Source: Azolla caroliniana (Eukaryota; Polypodiophyta). From it: DNA of 64,000 nt. Below are positions 50,540 to 61,954 of this stretch, piece by piece. Location of the stretch: contig JBHGNT010000002.1 of NCBI GenBank assembly GCA_043228905.1, positions 17,608,001-17,672,000 of the forward strand, given 5' to 3'. The position numbers and the translations under genes are program-made. Below the pieces are notes generated by a model that was not told the origin of the DNA, did not search any database, and was given only the letters and a program-made list of their open reading frames with translations. The stretch's first letter is position 1; each line of letters begins with the position of its first letter.

Positions 50540-50792
50540 TCTTGTCATTTCTTGAATATCTTCACGCTTTCCCCGCAATGGGTAATGCAAGCCTTGATCT
50601 GTCTAGCTCGGCGAGGTGGTAGGTGGCGTTGTCATTGGCACTCATCACCACATATGGTCTGAACCACCTTCTTGCGAACTTCCTTGTCGCCCTGTGTTGG
50701 TGGTCAAGGTTGTTGTCGTAGACCAATACCCAATCTCCTTCTTCGATCTTCTTCGGACGCAGCCGGTGTGTCTTATCAAACCGAATCTTATT
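50540..50792 (-). pseudogene. Element F integrase C-terminus, part after copia 3
   Basis: KIRFDKTHRLRPKKIEEGDW, VLVYDNNLDHQHRATRKFAR and LALPIAGKA, the end of pol. It joins in frame across the copia 3 target duplication TTATT to TTRVKN at 56418. Confidence 0.85.
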
Positions 50793-51190
50793 TGAAAAGA
50801 GTAGTGTGCAGAAGCAATAAAAAATGAACACAGAAAACACGCAGGTTTAATGGAGAGCTTGAATATACACAATACGCAGGAGAGACAAAGAGAGAACACA
50901 CAAAAACTCAATTCAAAATAATACTCAATCTGTACATACACCGTGCTCAATGAGCACCTTTTATACAAGCCCTGACAATAGGGCTGACACAAGTACTGAC
51001 AGTACTTGACCACTCATAAATGAGCCTACTACACTAACTCCCAAAATTATTACTAACGAGGAATATCTTCCCAACGGCCTCACGGTTTACGCATTGATAC
51101 AACCATGTTATGCGTACCGATTTACGCACCCAGTCTACACACTGGTTTACACATCATATTACACACGAATGTTGAGCTTGTCTCTCAACA
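50793..51190 (-). repeat. Copia 3 3' LTR
   Basis: Minus strand starts TGTTGAGAGACAAGCTCAAC. TATAAAAGG near 50962. Carries the palindromes seen in the copia 1 LTR (for example CAAGTACTG/CAGTACTTG and GTGCTCATTGAGCAC) plus short direct repeats around GCGTAAACC. Confidence 0.92.
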
Positions 51191-52178
51191 CTCCCCCTCA
51201 AGCTCAACTTGAGGTTCCACCTGCTCCGCTAGATCTACACTCCGGTTCCTTCTGGCTTCACTCGCATGTGCTCCTCGACCCGTTCGATTCCGTGTGCCTC
51301 GACCCTTTCGATCGGCTTGTCTGCTTACACGGCCCTTCTCACCTTCCTTGCTATTGCGGTATTGGCGCCTCTTCTGTTGCCTTCTCTTCCGTTTGACCCT
51401 TGCTTGATTCAGTGTATCCGAATTAGACATCCGAACCGACTCGGCTTCCTCCGATCGGTTTTCTCTCTCGTCTGAGTTGGCTGTCTCCAACTCATCTTCA
51501 GTCTTCTCGCCCTTGATGGCTTCATCTCCCCCATGCTTGGCTGGCTTTGGCTCTTTCTTCCGGCTACTCCCCTTATGTCCACTTTCGGACTCCTTCGCAG
51601 ATTTGCCCTCGGTTTCTTCAGCCGATCTGAAATCTAATTCATCATCCAACTCAGCGTCACGGTCTTTTCCGCTCCTTTCTTACTCCCTTCCGTGGTCATC
51701 GTGGACGTCTCTCCCCCTCATGTTCGGCACGTCGAGGTGACGCAACCCAAGCGCACCCGAGAATTGCCGCAACTTGTCTAGACCAAGAGGCTTGGTGAAG
51801 ATGTCGTCGGTCTGCCGATCCATTAGAACATACTGAAGTTCGACTTCACCGGAGAGGACACGCTCACGGAGGAAATGGTAGTGCACCTCAATGTGCTTAG
51901 TCCGGGCGTGGAAGATGGGGTTCTTAGCTAGTTGGATGCTGCTGAGGTTGTCGCAGTAGGTTGTCGTTGAATCGGATACCTCCACCTGTAGATCCTTAAG
52001 TAGCCGCTTCAACCATATGGCTTCGCATGTACTCGGCTTCGGTGCTCGACAGCGCAACTATCGGCTGCTTCTTGCTACTCCACACGATCGCGGCACTCCC
52101 GCGAGAGAACGCGAAACCGAACGTGGATCGGCGATCGCCGACGTTTCTAGCCCAATCAACATCGGTGTAACCAACCAA
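51185..52178 (-). pseudogene. Copia 3 RNase H and basic C-terminal tail
   Basis: RNase H: MVGYTDVDWARNVGDRRST and [20 protein letters not shown], a shift near 52030, IYLQVEVSDSTTTYCDNLSS-like sequence and DDIFTKPLGLDKLRQ. The tail (51649-51185, 154 codons) is acidic then basic: ARVKRKRRQQKRRQYRNSKE, RGTRNRTGRGAHASEARRN, ending VELEGEC. Confidence 0.87.
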
Positions 52179-52277
52179 CTGCGCAGCAGTATCGACCCGA
52201 TATAGTAGCCCCTGGTTCTTAGTGCCACTAACGTACCAGAGTATGCGTTGTGTGCACTGAAGGTGCTCCTCGGTCGG

Positions 52278-53551
52278 TCACACCATGAACTGACTAATCA
52301 CCCCGACTGGGTAGCTTAGATCTGGTCGGGTGATGGTCAAGTAAATAAGGCTTCCGACTATTTGTCGGAACCTCGTCGGGTCGCATACCTTCCCAGAGTC
52401 GGGGCGACGCTTGACGGTTCTATCCAGAGGAGTCGAGACGGACTTACAGTCGGCCATTCCGAATTTGAAGAGCATACTCAACACGTAATGTTGTTGGCTG
52501 ATCAGTATGCCTTGGGGGGTACGGATCACTTTGATCTCGAGGAAGTAATGAAGGTGCCCCATGTCCTTTATGTCAAATGATGTCGCGAGCTGGAGCTTTA
52601 CGCGGTCAATCTCACCAAGGTCGGCGTTGGTGATGACCAAGTCCTCAACATAAAGTAAAATGCTAACTGGCTTGAGTCGGCCTTTCCGGAGGAACAGTGA
52701 GGAGTCTGATTTTGATGTCGCAAAGCCCAATTGATGCAAACGTTGCGTGATCTTCGCGTTCCAGGCATGTGGGGCTTGCTTTAGTCCGTAAAGGGACTTC
52801 TTCAATCGGCACACCGCCGAAGTGTTCGTTCCGGAGTGAAATCCGAGGGGTGTTACCATGTGCACCTGTTCCTCAAGCTCACCTTGCAGGATCGCATTCT
52901 TTACATCCATTTGATGTAAGTGCCACCCCTTTGCCGCAGCTACCATGAGCAAAACACGGACGGTCATCAGCTTCGCGACCGGCGCGAACGCCTCATCATA
53001 GTCGATGCCGTGTTTCTACGCGTAACTTTTCGTTACTAACCGGGCCTTGTATCGGTTGACCGAGCCGTCGGTGTTGTACATGACCTTGTACACCCACCTA
53101 CATTCGATCGGCTTCACACCTTTCGCTGCGTCAACTAGGTCCCAAGTTTCATTCTCCGCCAATGCGCGCATCTCTTCCACCATTGTGGTACGCCAATTCG
53201 CGTCCTTCGCTGCTTCTGTGTAGCTCTTTGGCTCATGCACTTCCGCTACATGGGTCATGTACGCATAGTGATGCGCCATGTACTCGTTGTATCCGAACAG
53301 GTTCTTCTGACGAGTAGATCGGCATATTTGTTCATTAGCCGATGTTGAGGCTTTCTTAGCCGATGCGAACTTCGCTCTTGAAGACCCATCATCACCTCCC
53401 TCGAAGTCGGACTTGCGTCAATTCGACTCGTTCTTATCCGAGCCGTAATCCGATACCTTCTTCTTCCCTTTTTCCTTGCATGTAAGCCGTCTCCTCGGCT
53501 TCCTGCGCGAGGAATGCACGGCCGAGTCTCCACTACTTGCCGACTCTTCAT
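52278..53551 (-). pseudogene. Copia 3 reverse transcriptase
   Basis: EEMRALAENETWDLVDAAKG and YKVMYNTDGSVNRYKARLV, then HLHQMDVKNAILQGELEEQV, GLKQAPHAWNAKITQRLHQL, ILLYVEDLVIT. The catalytic motif is YVED: the first catalytic Asp is changed to Glu, enough by itself to inactivate it. Confidence 0.87.
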
Positions 53552-54485
53552 CGGACTGGTCGAACCGACTCAGTCATCCATTCGGTCCGCTTAACCGAAA
53601 CGAAATCGGGCTCTCTTCGCAGGTCCCGATTTCAAGCTCATCTAGACGCATCTCTGCCTCGCTGACCTCATTGTCAGAACTTGGATTAGAGGTGAGGTCC
53701 GAAGTCAGAGGCAAGTACTAGGACGCGGACTCGTCAAACACAACGTCGCGGCTCACACGTGCTTGTTTGGTGTGAGGGTTATAACACTTATAACCCTTCT
53801 GCTCATCCGAATAGCCGACCAAGATACACTTCTTAGCTTTCGCGTCTAACTTCCTCCATGTCACAGATTCGGCTGCGTTCTGAAGTATAGCTCATACGCC
53901 GACACTTTTTCTGCGATCCGATTCTGGATGTATACCACGGTTCGTACCGCCTCGGCCCAATAGAACTTGGGCACGCTCTTTTCTTCTAGCATTGCCCCAA
54001 CCGCTTCTACAATTGACATTTTTCATTTCGGCCACGCCGTTTTACTCCGGAGTATATCTACAATTGAATTCGCATCGAATTCCCATCTGTTGCAAATACC
54101 CGTTGAATTGACCGGAAAAGTACTCTTTTCCACCATCCGACCGCAAGCACTTGATTTTTCTTCATGTTTCCCTTTCAACGAAACTCTTGAGGTCCCGGAA
54201 ATAGTCGAAAACTTCACTCTTCTTCTCAATGAGGTAGATCCATGTGTGCCGCGTATAGTCGTCGATGAAGGAGACGAAATATCGACTCCCGCCAAGACTA
54301 ACGTTCTGTGCCGGCCCCCATACATCGGAATGTATCAAGTCGAGCTTGTTCTGGCTCCGGTTATGCTCGTTGGGGAAAGGAAGTCGGTGTTGCTTCCCTA
54401 GCTGGCAGGCTTCACAAATTTGTGCCTTCCAGCCACTAAATTTGGGCAATCCAAACACCACCTATTTCGATTGCAGGTCTTGAAC
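53552..54485 (-). pseudogene. Copia 3 integrase
   Basis: VFGLPKFSGWKAQICEACQL (finger), LDLIHSDVWGPAQNVSLGGS (first Asp), YFVSFIDDYTRHTWIYLIEK, a shift near 54165, then CLRSDGGKEYFSG and EFDANSIVDILRSKTAW in broken frames, then SVPKFYWAEAVRTVVYIQN and CILVGYSDEQKGYKCYNPHT at about 53990-53780. Confidence 0.82.
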
Positions 54486-55020
54486 CTATTGATAGTTTAC
54501 GTGGCCTATCCGCTTGCACCATAAGTTGATATCTGACTCTACTTTTTGTCCTTTCGCGAACATTGCGGTGCCACCGTCACTAGAGTCGAGGATAAACATT
54601 CTCCCGTCTCTATGCCCTTGCGCAATAACTCGGCCTTCTTCCTCAATGAAGCACCCGAGATGCGTGAACCGAACCTGCATCCCCTGGTCGACGATCTGTC
54701 TGACCGACACCAGGTTCTTCGTGATTGTTGGAACGTTTAACACGTTCATGAGTTTCCCTTTTTGCCCGACATGGCTCAGGGGAACTTCACCGACATTCAT
54801 GATCGGATGCGGAGTGTGGTCTCCGATTGCGACTACTCCCGGTTGCATCGGTTTTTCCAGGTATGAGAACCACTCCTTGTGGCACGTCATGTGGTTTGAC
54901 GCACTAGAGTCGACGTACCACACCTCGTCTGACTTTGGGGTGATCTTCTTCATCGAGTTTGCTTGGTGTCTCGTCATGAAGACTGAACCTTTTCCGGCTT
55001 TTCTGGATCCTTTGGCGTAG
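54486..55020 (-). pseudogene. Copia 3 protease
   Basis: VWYVDSSASNHMTCHKEWF near 54920: the active-site Gly is Ser (D-S-S-A in place of D-S-G-A). VLNVPTITKNLVSVRQIVDQ and KVESDINLWCKRIGHVNYQ follow. Confidence 0.85.
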
Positions 55021-55028
55021 TGTGATCG

Positions 55029-55930
55029 CTACCGATTTCCTTTGTTGGTTTGTCCGGAACCTGATCCGGATCCAGTCCTCTCCAAATCGGTGTGCTTCTT
55101 CCAGTACTCGCTCTCCTTGTGGCCTTTCTTGCCACAGTACCAGCATTCCGTGATGGATTTCCCATGCCGGTTCTCGTCGCCTCGACTCCCCCTGTTTCCG
55201 AAGGATCCGGAGTTGCTGTCGGCATCACTTCGGTGCCTTCTTCCTTGATCCCGTCGGCCGCCTCCATTCCGCACCGACTCGCCTCTTCCGCCACGACCAC
55301 GAGGCCTATCTCCCTCTGTGTACAACATCTTGTTGTCGGCATGTGTGCTTGTCGACGCACCCGTGTGGTTCTCCTCTATAAGGAGGATCGACTGTAAGTC
55401 GAAAAATGACGACGTATTCTCCTGTGTACACACAGCAGTTCGGAACGCTCCGAACTTCGACGCCAGTCCCCCGAGATAGATTTGCATTATCTCGCCTTCC
55501 TCGACGTTCACATCGATAGAGGCTAAGGAGTCACATATCTCTTGATCTTCGAGGTGTAATCAGCCACCTTGTCGTAAATTGCTTAGCTCCTGTCAGAGTT
55601 GAAGCTTCCTGGTTGTGGTGCCTGCGACGAAGATGTTCTTCAGATTTTCCCAAGCATCCTTTGGCGTTTTCGCATCCCGAATATAGCTCAGAAGTTGTTC
55701 GCCCACACAAGACGCGAAGCAATACACTACTCTGCTTGCCAACTATTCCCACGCCGGGAAATCTCTGTGTGTCAATTCGGGTGCTGTGTCAATTCGGGTG
55801 CTGTGTCATTTGCTCCATCGACATAACTCCAGTAACCGTGCCCGAGCAGGTACTGGTGCATCTTGTAGGACCAAGACGCATAGTTGTTTCTATCGAGCTT
55901 CTTCGTCGGAAGTGAGCTAGCCATGCCTCT
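55029..55930 (-). pseudogene. Copia 3 gag
   Basis: The start region ASSLPTKKLDRNNYASWSYK is near 55920. DLQSILLIEENHTGASTSTH and a Gly/Arg-rich stretch lead to the knuckle CWYCGKKGHKESEY near 55145, where the fourth ligand Cys is Tyr. Frameshifts near 55520 and 55760; a small direct repeat (GTGCTGTGTCA) near 55785-55805. Confidence 0.83.
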
Positions 55931-56019
55931 ATCCATCGGTTTTACTTGTTCTTCTTGGTTGGTTTTCCTTTCAAGCTATGTCGGCTGTAGGGGTTCTCAA
56001 CCCTCGCACTCTGATACCA

Positions 56020-56417
56020 TGAAAAGAATAGTGTGCGGAAGCAATAGAAAACGATCACAGAAAACACGCAAGTTTAATGGAGAGCTTGAATATACACAGT
56101 ACACGGGAGAGATAGAGAGAGAACACACAGAAACTCAATTCAAAATAATACTCAATCTGTACGTACACCGTGCTCAGTAAGCACCTTTTATACAAGCATT
56201 GACAATAGGGCTGACACAAGTACTGACAGTACTTGACCACTCATAAATGAGCCTACTACACTAACTCCCAAAATTATTCCTTACAAGGAATATCTTCCCA
56301 ACGGCCACGCGGTTTACGCACCGATACGACCATGTTATGCGTACCGATTTATGCACCCAGTCTACGCACTGGTTTACGCATCGTATTACGCACGAATGTT
56401 GAGTTTGTCTCTCAACA
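56020..56417 (-). repeat. Copia 3 5' LTR
   Basis: Same structure as 50793-51190 with a few substitutions; ends at the primer site 56021-56011. Confidence 0.92.
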
Positions 56418-57300
56418 TTATTCTTCACTCGGGTTGTCTCCATTATCTTTCGCGCGTTCTCTAGATCTTCAGGTCTTCTTTCGAACTACCTTATCCGTGC
56501 CACCAATAATTCTTCCTGGCTCATCTCGTTCTCCCATGGTATTGCTACCCATGAGGCGATTGTCCTCTCGATGGGCATTACTAGTTTCTGTCCATACATC
56601 AGCTCTGCTGGCATATAGCCTGTCACAGAACTGTGCGTAGTTCTATCGGCAAACAATGCATAGGGTAATAATCGCTTCCAATTCCCTACTTGTCCATTGC
56701 ATGCTCATACAATGGCTTTGACTATCGACCCATGCCCTCGCTCAATCTTCCCATTTGCTCCTGGATTATAGGCAGTTGTGAGGGAGAGCTTTACGTCTAC
56801 TTGCTCGAATAGCTCAATTGCTTCGTGTGCATCTAACTCCCCTCGGTCGGCCACCATCTTTCCCACATATCCGTATCGGCAGACGACCTCTTCGAGCAGA
56901 AATTTGCATACAGCTATCGTCGTCTTATTTGCTAAGGCTCATCCTTCTACCTAGTTTGTCAGGTCTTACCTCGCTAGTACCAGGTACTTCATCTGCCCCA
57001 CTCCCATTGGCATAGAGACCAGATCCACCATCTATTTAAAGTGTATGGTGAGTGGGTGTGTTGGCCGCAACTCATCACGGTGACGTATGTTCGAATGTAC
57101 TTGGCAGCTTTCGCATGTGGACACGAAACGTAGTACATCTTTATACATGCTTAGCCACCAATACTTCTCCTTTAGCTTTTCAAATGTTGCCCACGTTCCT
57201 CTATGACCTACCCATCGACTCTTGTGGAATTCAAATATCAACGTTGTTTGGTCCTCTTTCTTCACCACTACTCGTCGTGGTATCCCTGTCCTTCTCTTTG
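56418..57300 (-). pseudogene. Element F integrase
   Basis: Finger: FHKSRWVGHRGTWATFEKLK and CESCQVHSN (57268-57032). Core in broken frames: MVDLVSMPMG near 57030, MVADRGELDAHEA near 56850, NGKIERGHGSIVKAIV near 56745, then ELLVARIRKVVRK near 56510. Several stops. Confidence 0.83.
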
Positions 57301-57334
57301 GGTGCTGCCAGAGGAATCCTCCCTTCCGAAAGTA

Positions 57335-58140
57335 CTAGTAAGCTTTCTTCCGTATTTGTAGAGCCTCCTCCTTCATCCACGAAGCATCCACCATCGTTGT
57401 TCTCAAGAATCTACCGATTAGTAACCACTCCCCTTCATACTCGTTCTCGTTGAAAGTGTGGAGGGTTGGCATGCCTCTGTCTTCTGCTGATAGTCGGGCT
57501 ACCTTGAAGAAGTCAAGGGTGACGTCTTCATCTTCCGAAACCATGTCACCTTCACCCTCGAATCTTGTTGGTGACAACATGTCGGCCATGGCATTGTTCT
57601 TCCTAGCAATGTGGCGAATCTCTAGGTTCAAAGACTTGATATAAGCGATCCACCTCAACATAGCCAGATCTGGTGTCGCACATCCGGAGATCATCCCAAG
57701 GATTGGGAGGCAATCTGTTACAATTACCACCTCTGACCCGATCAGGTAGTCCTTGTCTACCTTCACCGCAGACACAATACCCCAAAGTTCCCGCTTTACT
57801 TGGGAGTATCCTCGTCGTCATTCGTTAAGGACCTTTGCTCCGAACCGGATGGCGTACCGCGTGCTATCTTCTCCTTCTTGGTTGATGACCCATCTAATTC
57901 CCGTTGGACTCGTATCTACCGTGACATAGATGGGCATCCCTTCTTTGTAGATGACTTTCCTTAAAGCTGATGCTGCCACCAATAGCTCTTTTAACCTCTT
58001 CATCGCCTCTGTGTGTACCGGTTCCCACTTGAATTTTCTCCCTTTTTTCAGTAAGCTATACAAGGGTTCAACCACATGAGCATAGTGTGGAATCCAAATG
58101 TGGTAGAACACACATGCTCCTAAAAATCTTCAGACCTTTG
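57335..58140 (-). pseudogene. Element F RNase H and linker
   Basis: FYHIWIPHYAHVVEPLYSLL, PIYVTVDTSPTGIRWVINQE, YAIRFGAKVLNE, a shift near 57815, DKDYLIGSEVVIVTDCLPIL, NAMADMLSPTRFEGEGD (DMLSP where DMLSR is usual) and ENEYEGEWLLIGRFLRTTM. Confidence 0.87.
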
Positions 58141-58141
58141 T

Positions 58142-59194
58142 CTACGTTCCACATTCCTCACACATTTCTTGAATAGCATTCAGCTTCTTGGGAGAGGGTT
58201 TCCGTCTGTATGGTCCACGAAGATGTCCTACTACTAGGATCTCGCGTTGGCCAAATGCTGATTTTTCTCCGAAGAATGTGAGCCCTGCATCTTCTAGTCT
58301 TTCTAGCACTCTTCCACAATCTTCGATATGGTTTGAAACAAATCTTTGACATCCATTTTGATCTAAAGACTCATCCTTCTTAGATTCAGGACACCCCTTT
58401 ATAGGGATATCATCGAGGAAAGGCATCGTAATATCTGGGATGCAATCTCGTAGTACTTTGTTCATGGCATTCATCATGTTGGCTACCGAGTTAGTTGCCC
58501 CTTGCGGTAATGTACACATCCTTACTAGCCCAATGGGAGTCCGCATCATTGTGATGTCTCGACTATCAAAAGACAAATGAAATTGGTCGTATCCAGAATA
58601 CAAGTCTCCAATCAAGTAAATCGACCTTCCTGCAAAAGCTTCAACAACATTCATCATGTTGGCTACCGAGTTAGTTGCCCCTTGTGGTAATGTACACATC
58701 CTTACTAGCCCAATGGGAGTGCGTATCATTGTGATGTCTCGACTATCCAAAGACAATTGAAATTGGTCGTATCCAGAATACAAGTCTCCAATCAAGTAAA
58801 TCGACCTTCCTGCAAAAGCTTCAGCAAACTCATCAACTCTAGGTCCAATACCAACGTTACGAATGGTGACCTTCTTTACCAGTTGCAGATCTTGGATAAA
58901 TTGAAGTGCTCCATTCTTCTTCGGCACTATGAACCACCTATTTGAATAAGGCGCATTAGATGGCTCAAGGATTCCCATTCTAATATTTTCTTTTAACAAC
59001 TCTAGCAATCATGGAATGTGAGCTCTTGGAACGGGAATTGGCTTCAAGTTCCATGGCACATGGGGTATTGTAAAGATAACCATTGGTTCCACAAGCGTTG
59101 GGTCAACACATCCGATCTCTTGTGGGGAAAAGGCAAATGTTTTCCCGTGTTGCTCCAACATTTCCTGGAACTTAGACTCTTCTTTGGGAAGCAA
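58142..59194 (-). pseudogene. Element F reverse transcriptase with internal duplication
   Basis: NGALQFIQDLQLVKKVTIRN, SIYLIGDLYSGYDQFQLSLD, then a repeated segment, MPFLDDIPIKGC and GEKSAFGQREILVVGHLRGP. The polymerase palm segment EAFAGRSIYLIGDLYSGYDQ to GATNSVANMMN occurs twice in frame. A stop at 59009 separates it from EEIGCVDPTLVEPMV-like sequence upstream. Confidence 0.9.
58468..58823 (-). repeat. 180-bp in-frame tandem duplication in element F reverse transcriptase
   Basis: Units at about 58468-58643 and 58648-58823 share CATTCATCATGTTGGCTACC and GCAAAAGCTTCA at their ends; period exactly 180 bp (60 codons), few differences. It duplicates polymerase motif A with its Asp. Confidence 0.92.
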
Positions 59195-59281
59195 AAACTC
59201 ACCCCCAACAATTTTGAGCTTCCTCCGAGTTTCGTCGGTGAAGACATGTCCTACTCCTTTCGGGTCTCTAAGGCACGGATC

Positions 59282-59758
59282 TCACGCTACCTTCTTTATT
59301 CGCTGCCAACTGTCTTGAGGCAAGGGAGCAGCCACAGATTTGACCTTCTTATCCATAGTCTTATATTTGGTATTAACTTTAACTTCATCCATCGTGACAC
59401 CTTGTTCGTATTCGTCGATGGCGGTGTATATGGTGACAAAGTTGATTGGAATCATTTCGTTGACTTGCAGTTTCGATTCGATGACTTTCTCCATTTCCCC
59501 AAGGGTATCATCAAATGATATTATCTCCATGTACCCTTTTATTGCCTCTCCCTCGCTCATAATCCCGATTTCTCTAAGTTTTTCCTATAGGATTTCTATT
59601 TTAATATCTCCTCCATTAATGTTGCTAAATTTACACATCCCATTTTTAGAAAACAAGACTATTTTCATTAATGGGGTGACAACTTTTATTACACTGAATT
59701 GGGGACATAGTTAGATGTCCCAGACTATTGTTGTCCCTCTCCTGAATAGCCCGAATTA
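59282..59758 (-). pseudogene. Element F pol N-terminal region
   Basis: Downstream of the frameshift site the -1 frame reads RAIQERDNNSLGHLTMS and hits a stop near 59650 after a one-base change; the next frame then continues SNINGGDIKIEI and GYMEIISFDDTLGEM, NTKYKTMDKKVKSVAAPLPQ, as in the other copies. Confidence 0.78.
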
Positions 59759-59765
59759 AAAATCC
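59702..59765 (-). other. Putative -1 frameshift signal, element F
   Basis: Minus strand GGATTTT (59765-59759), then TAA. Stem 1: CGGGCTATT (59753-59745) with AATAGTCTG (59729-59721), 9 bp with two G-U. Stem 2: loop GGGACA (59737-59732) with TGTCCC (59707-59702), 6 bp, a different sequence from the other copies but still complementary. Confidence 0.72.
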
Positions 59766-60663
59766 TCTCTAGATTCTTTCCCTAAGCTATACCTATTTCT
59801 TTCATGGTTTGGTCGTACGGTGAGGAATTGAACTGAGCTCGTCCCATCTTGACTTCGTATCCGCGTATATGTTGAACCATTATCAAGTACCTTTGTCTCC
59901 ATCCGGGATGCTGTAATGTAAGGCTCGCCAAGGATGATAGGATGTGACGCCGATTCCTCCACAAAAAAGTGTTGATCATGCTCAACGTCACGAATAGTCA
60001 CCTTAACATTAGGGCAGGCCCCATGGAGGTCTTCCATCACCCTAGTTGTTGCTCGAATCTTCCACCCATGCCTACAATTAATATGCCAACGAACCTTTCG
60101 ATAGAAGTCAAGAGACATGAGGTTGATCTCCGAGCCATGATCAATGAGAGCCACCACCGAATCTTTCAAGTCTCCCATCCGCATCGGTGTCTCGATAGTG
60201 GCCCTAGCCCAATGTGGCCTCACAAAATGGCTATCGGCAAATTCTTGTTCAATTTAGAGGCCTTCCGTTGGTTCCTTTTTCACGTTGGTCTGATTCTTTG
60301 CTTCCCTCTTTCGGTTATCGTTTGGTGCGGTGATGATTCCTCCCTTCTTCGAACAACTTCTCTTGTGTCATGTTTCTTTGAAGAGCCTGATTAGTCATCT
60401 GGTCTTTTTCGTTTCTCTTCAACTAGGATGTCGTAGTTTTGACACATGGCCTCGATGAAGCTAGAATTCTCCTCCACAGGGTCCTCCCCTCTTGTCATTT
60501 CTTGGACTCTTCGTTTTGCTTTGAGTGCCTCATTCATGCAGAGCTTCCCTTTTCCGACTTGATTCAATATGATCGGCCAAAGTTCTCTTGCTTGAGACTC
60601 TTGGGCTCTCGTCTCGTGTCCAACTCGAATTCCAACATATGAGGAATAGTAAACACTATTCAC
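59756..60663 (-). pseudogene. Element F gag C-terminal part and protease
   Basis: 60663-60391 matches the post-knuckle linker (VQEMTRGEDPVEENSSFIEA, NYDILVEEKRKR). After a gap in frame, 60223-59756: RPHWARATIETPMRMGDLKD, VVALIDHGSEINLMSLDFYR (D-H-G), HPIILGEPYITASRMETKVL, ending ESREDF at TAA 59758-59756. Confidence 0.85.
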
Positions 60664-61704
60664 TTTGCTTGAAACATATGAGCTCCATCAACTTCTTCAT
60701 ACCTCCTCGGCCGAAGTTGGTGTTGAGAGGACATTGCGTCAACAAGGAGTGAATCCGATTACTGGAGAGATAAATGATATCTCGTCGGAGGGCATTTTGG
60801 AATTCTAAGCAATCTCTCCGCTGGTGTTCCAAAGAGGCTCACCAAATACACCTACGGGGAAAATCCAGGCAACGACCTGGAAAAGTTTGAGTTTCTTCCT
60901 TTCTAATTTGAGAAATTCTTATATCTCAAAGCATGTCTACAAGTTCATCCATTGTGGCTTCGTTCGTGGGCTGAGCCACTTCAGCATCCCTCCGTCTTTG
61001 GGCTTGTGGTTCTTGTCTTGCGTTATAAACTTGGTGGCCAATCTGAGTTGCAACACTCAATCTTGTCTCATTGTCCCATTGTCAACGCTTATCAAAACAT
61101 CCACAAGCTCTCTTCACTACTGCCCAATCAGAAATGAGGCCTTCATCCTTTTCTAGTAGTAGTCCAAGATCTCTTTGATCTTTCTTATCTACTGATTTGA
61201 TAAATAGGAGCACCTTGTTGGAATCGAAAATCGTTTTGTCAAGTGCAGGCAGACGATCAAATCTTTGCTCGAACTCATGGAGTGTCGCACTCGCACTCAC
61301 CTCTTTGTTAGAAGACTCCACCCAGTCCATTAAATCTTTCTTCGTCATTTGAGATGATTCACCAAACCCATGTTCTTCAAGTAAACTTTGTTCGAAAGAT
61401 AACCATTCTGGATTGGTCTCTTGTAGCTCTAGGACCCGGGAATAAAGACTTGAAGTTACAATCCTTGAGAAGCTTGTCATTTTTCTTGCCGTAAAAATAC
61501 CCTTTTCCGCATTTCTATTTTGTAGGTTTCAAGGTATCGTGTCACATCTCTACTGTCAAAGCATTTGTTGGTATCCACGATGCTATCGATGGCAACGTGA
61601 AGGCCTGCGACGTTGTCTCTCTCCTTAAGCATTTGGTCCATCATCCTCGCCATTGCTTGTGCTAGACTATGATTAGAGTCTCTAGCACTCAAAGTTGTAG
61701 CCAT
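60664..61704 (-). pseudogene. Element F gag N-terminal part
   Basis: ATG at 61704 (MATTLSARDSNHSLAQAMAR). VTRYLETYKIEM, a shift near 61480, LLEEHGFGESSQMTKKDLMD, FDSNKVLLFIKSVDKKDQRD, VVKRACGCFDKR. The knuckle region at about 60830-60780 is degraded (CLEFQNALRRDIIYLSSNR in one frame). Confidence 0.82.
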
Positions 61705-61721
61705 CCTCCCTTGCCGTTCTT

Positions 61722-61739
61722 CACGTCGGGTTCGCCAAA
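61722..61739 (-). other. Element F primer-binding site (tRNA-Trp, one difference)
   Basis: Minus strand TGGCGAACCCGACGTGAA, followed by gag ATG at 61704 after 17 bases. Confidence 0.8.
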
Positions 61740-61743
61740 TCTA

Positions 61744-61913
61744 TGTCGCGGAAATCCGCGCCTGCGGGTCGGTCGAACGGGACCACCGGGGTCTTTGACC
61801 AAGGAGGATGAATCAGGTGACTTGGGCTTGTAAGGAATCGATTGTCATTTAGGTTTACAATCGGGTCATTCTTGTTGTTGAGGATGCTTGTGTGGGTTGA
61901 CCGAGAGAGAGAG

Positions 61914-61954
<41 letters not shown>

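Larger units (their letters stand above)
50793..56417 (-). mobile_element. Copia 3, full-length Ty1/copia, minus strand
   Basis: LTRs 50793-51190 and 56020-56417, both 398 bp; target duplication TTATT at 50788-50792 and 56418-56422. Primer site TGGTATCAGAG on the minus strand at 56021-56011. Coding order as in copia 1 and 2. Disabled by several stops and shifts. Confidence 0.93.
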
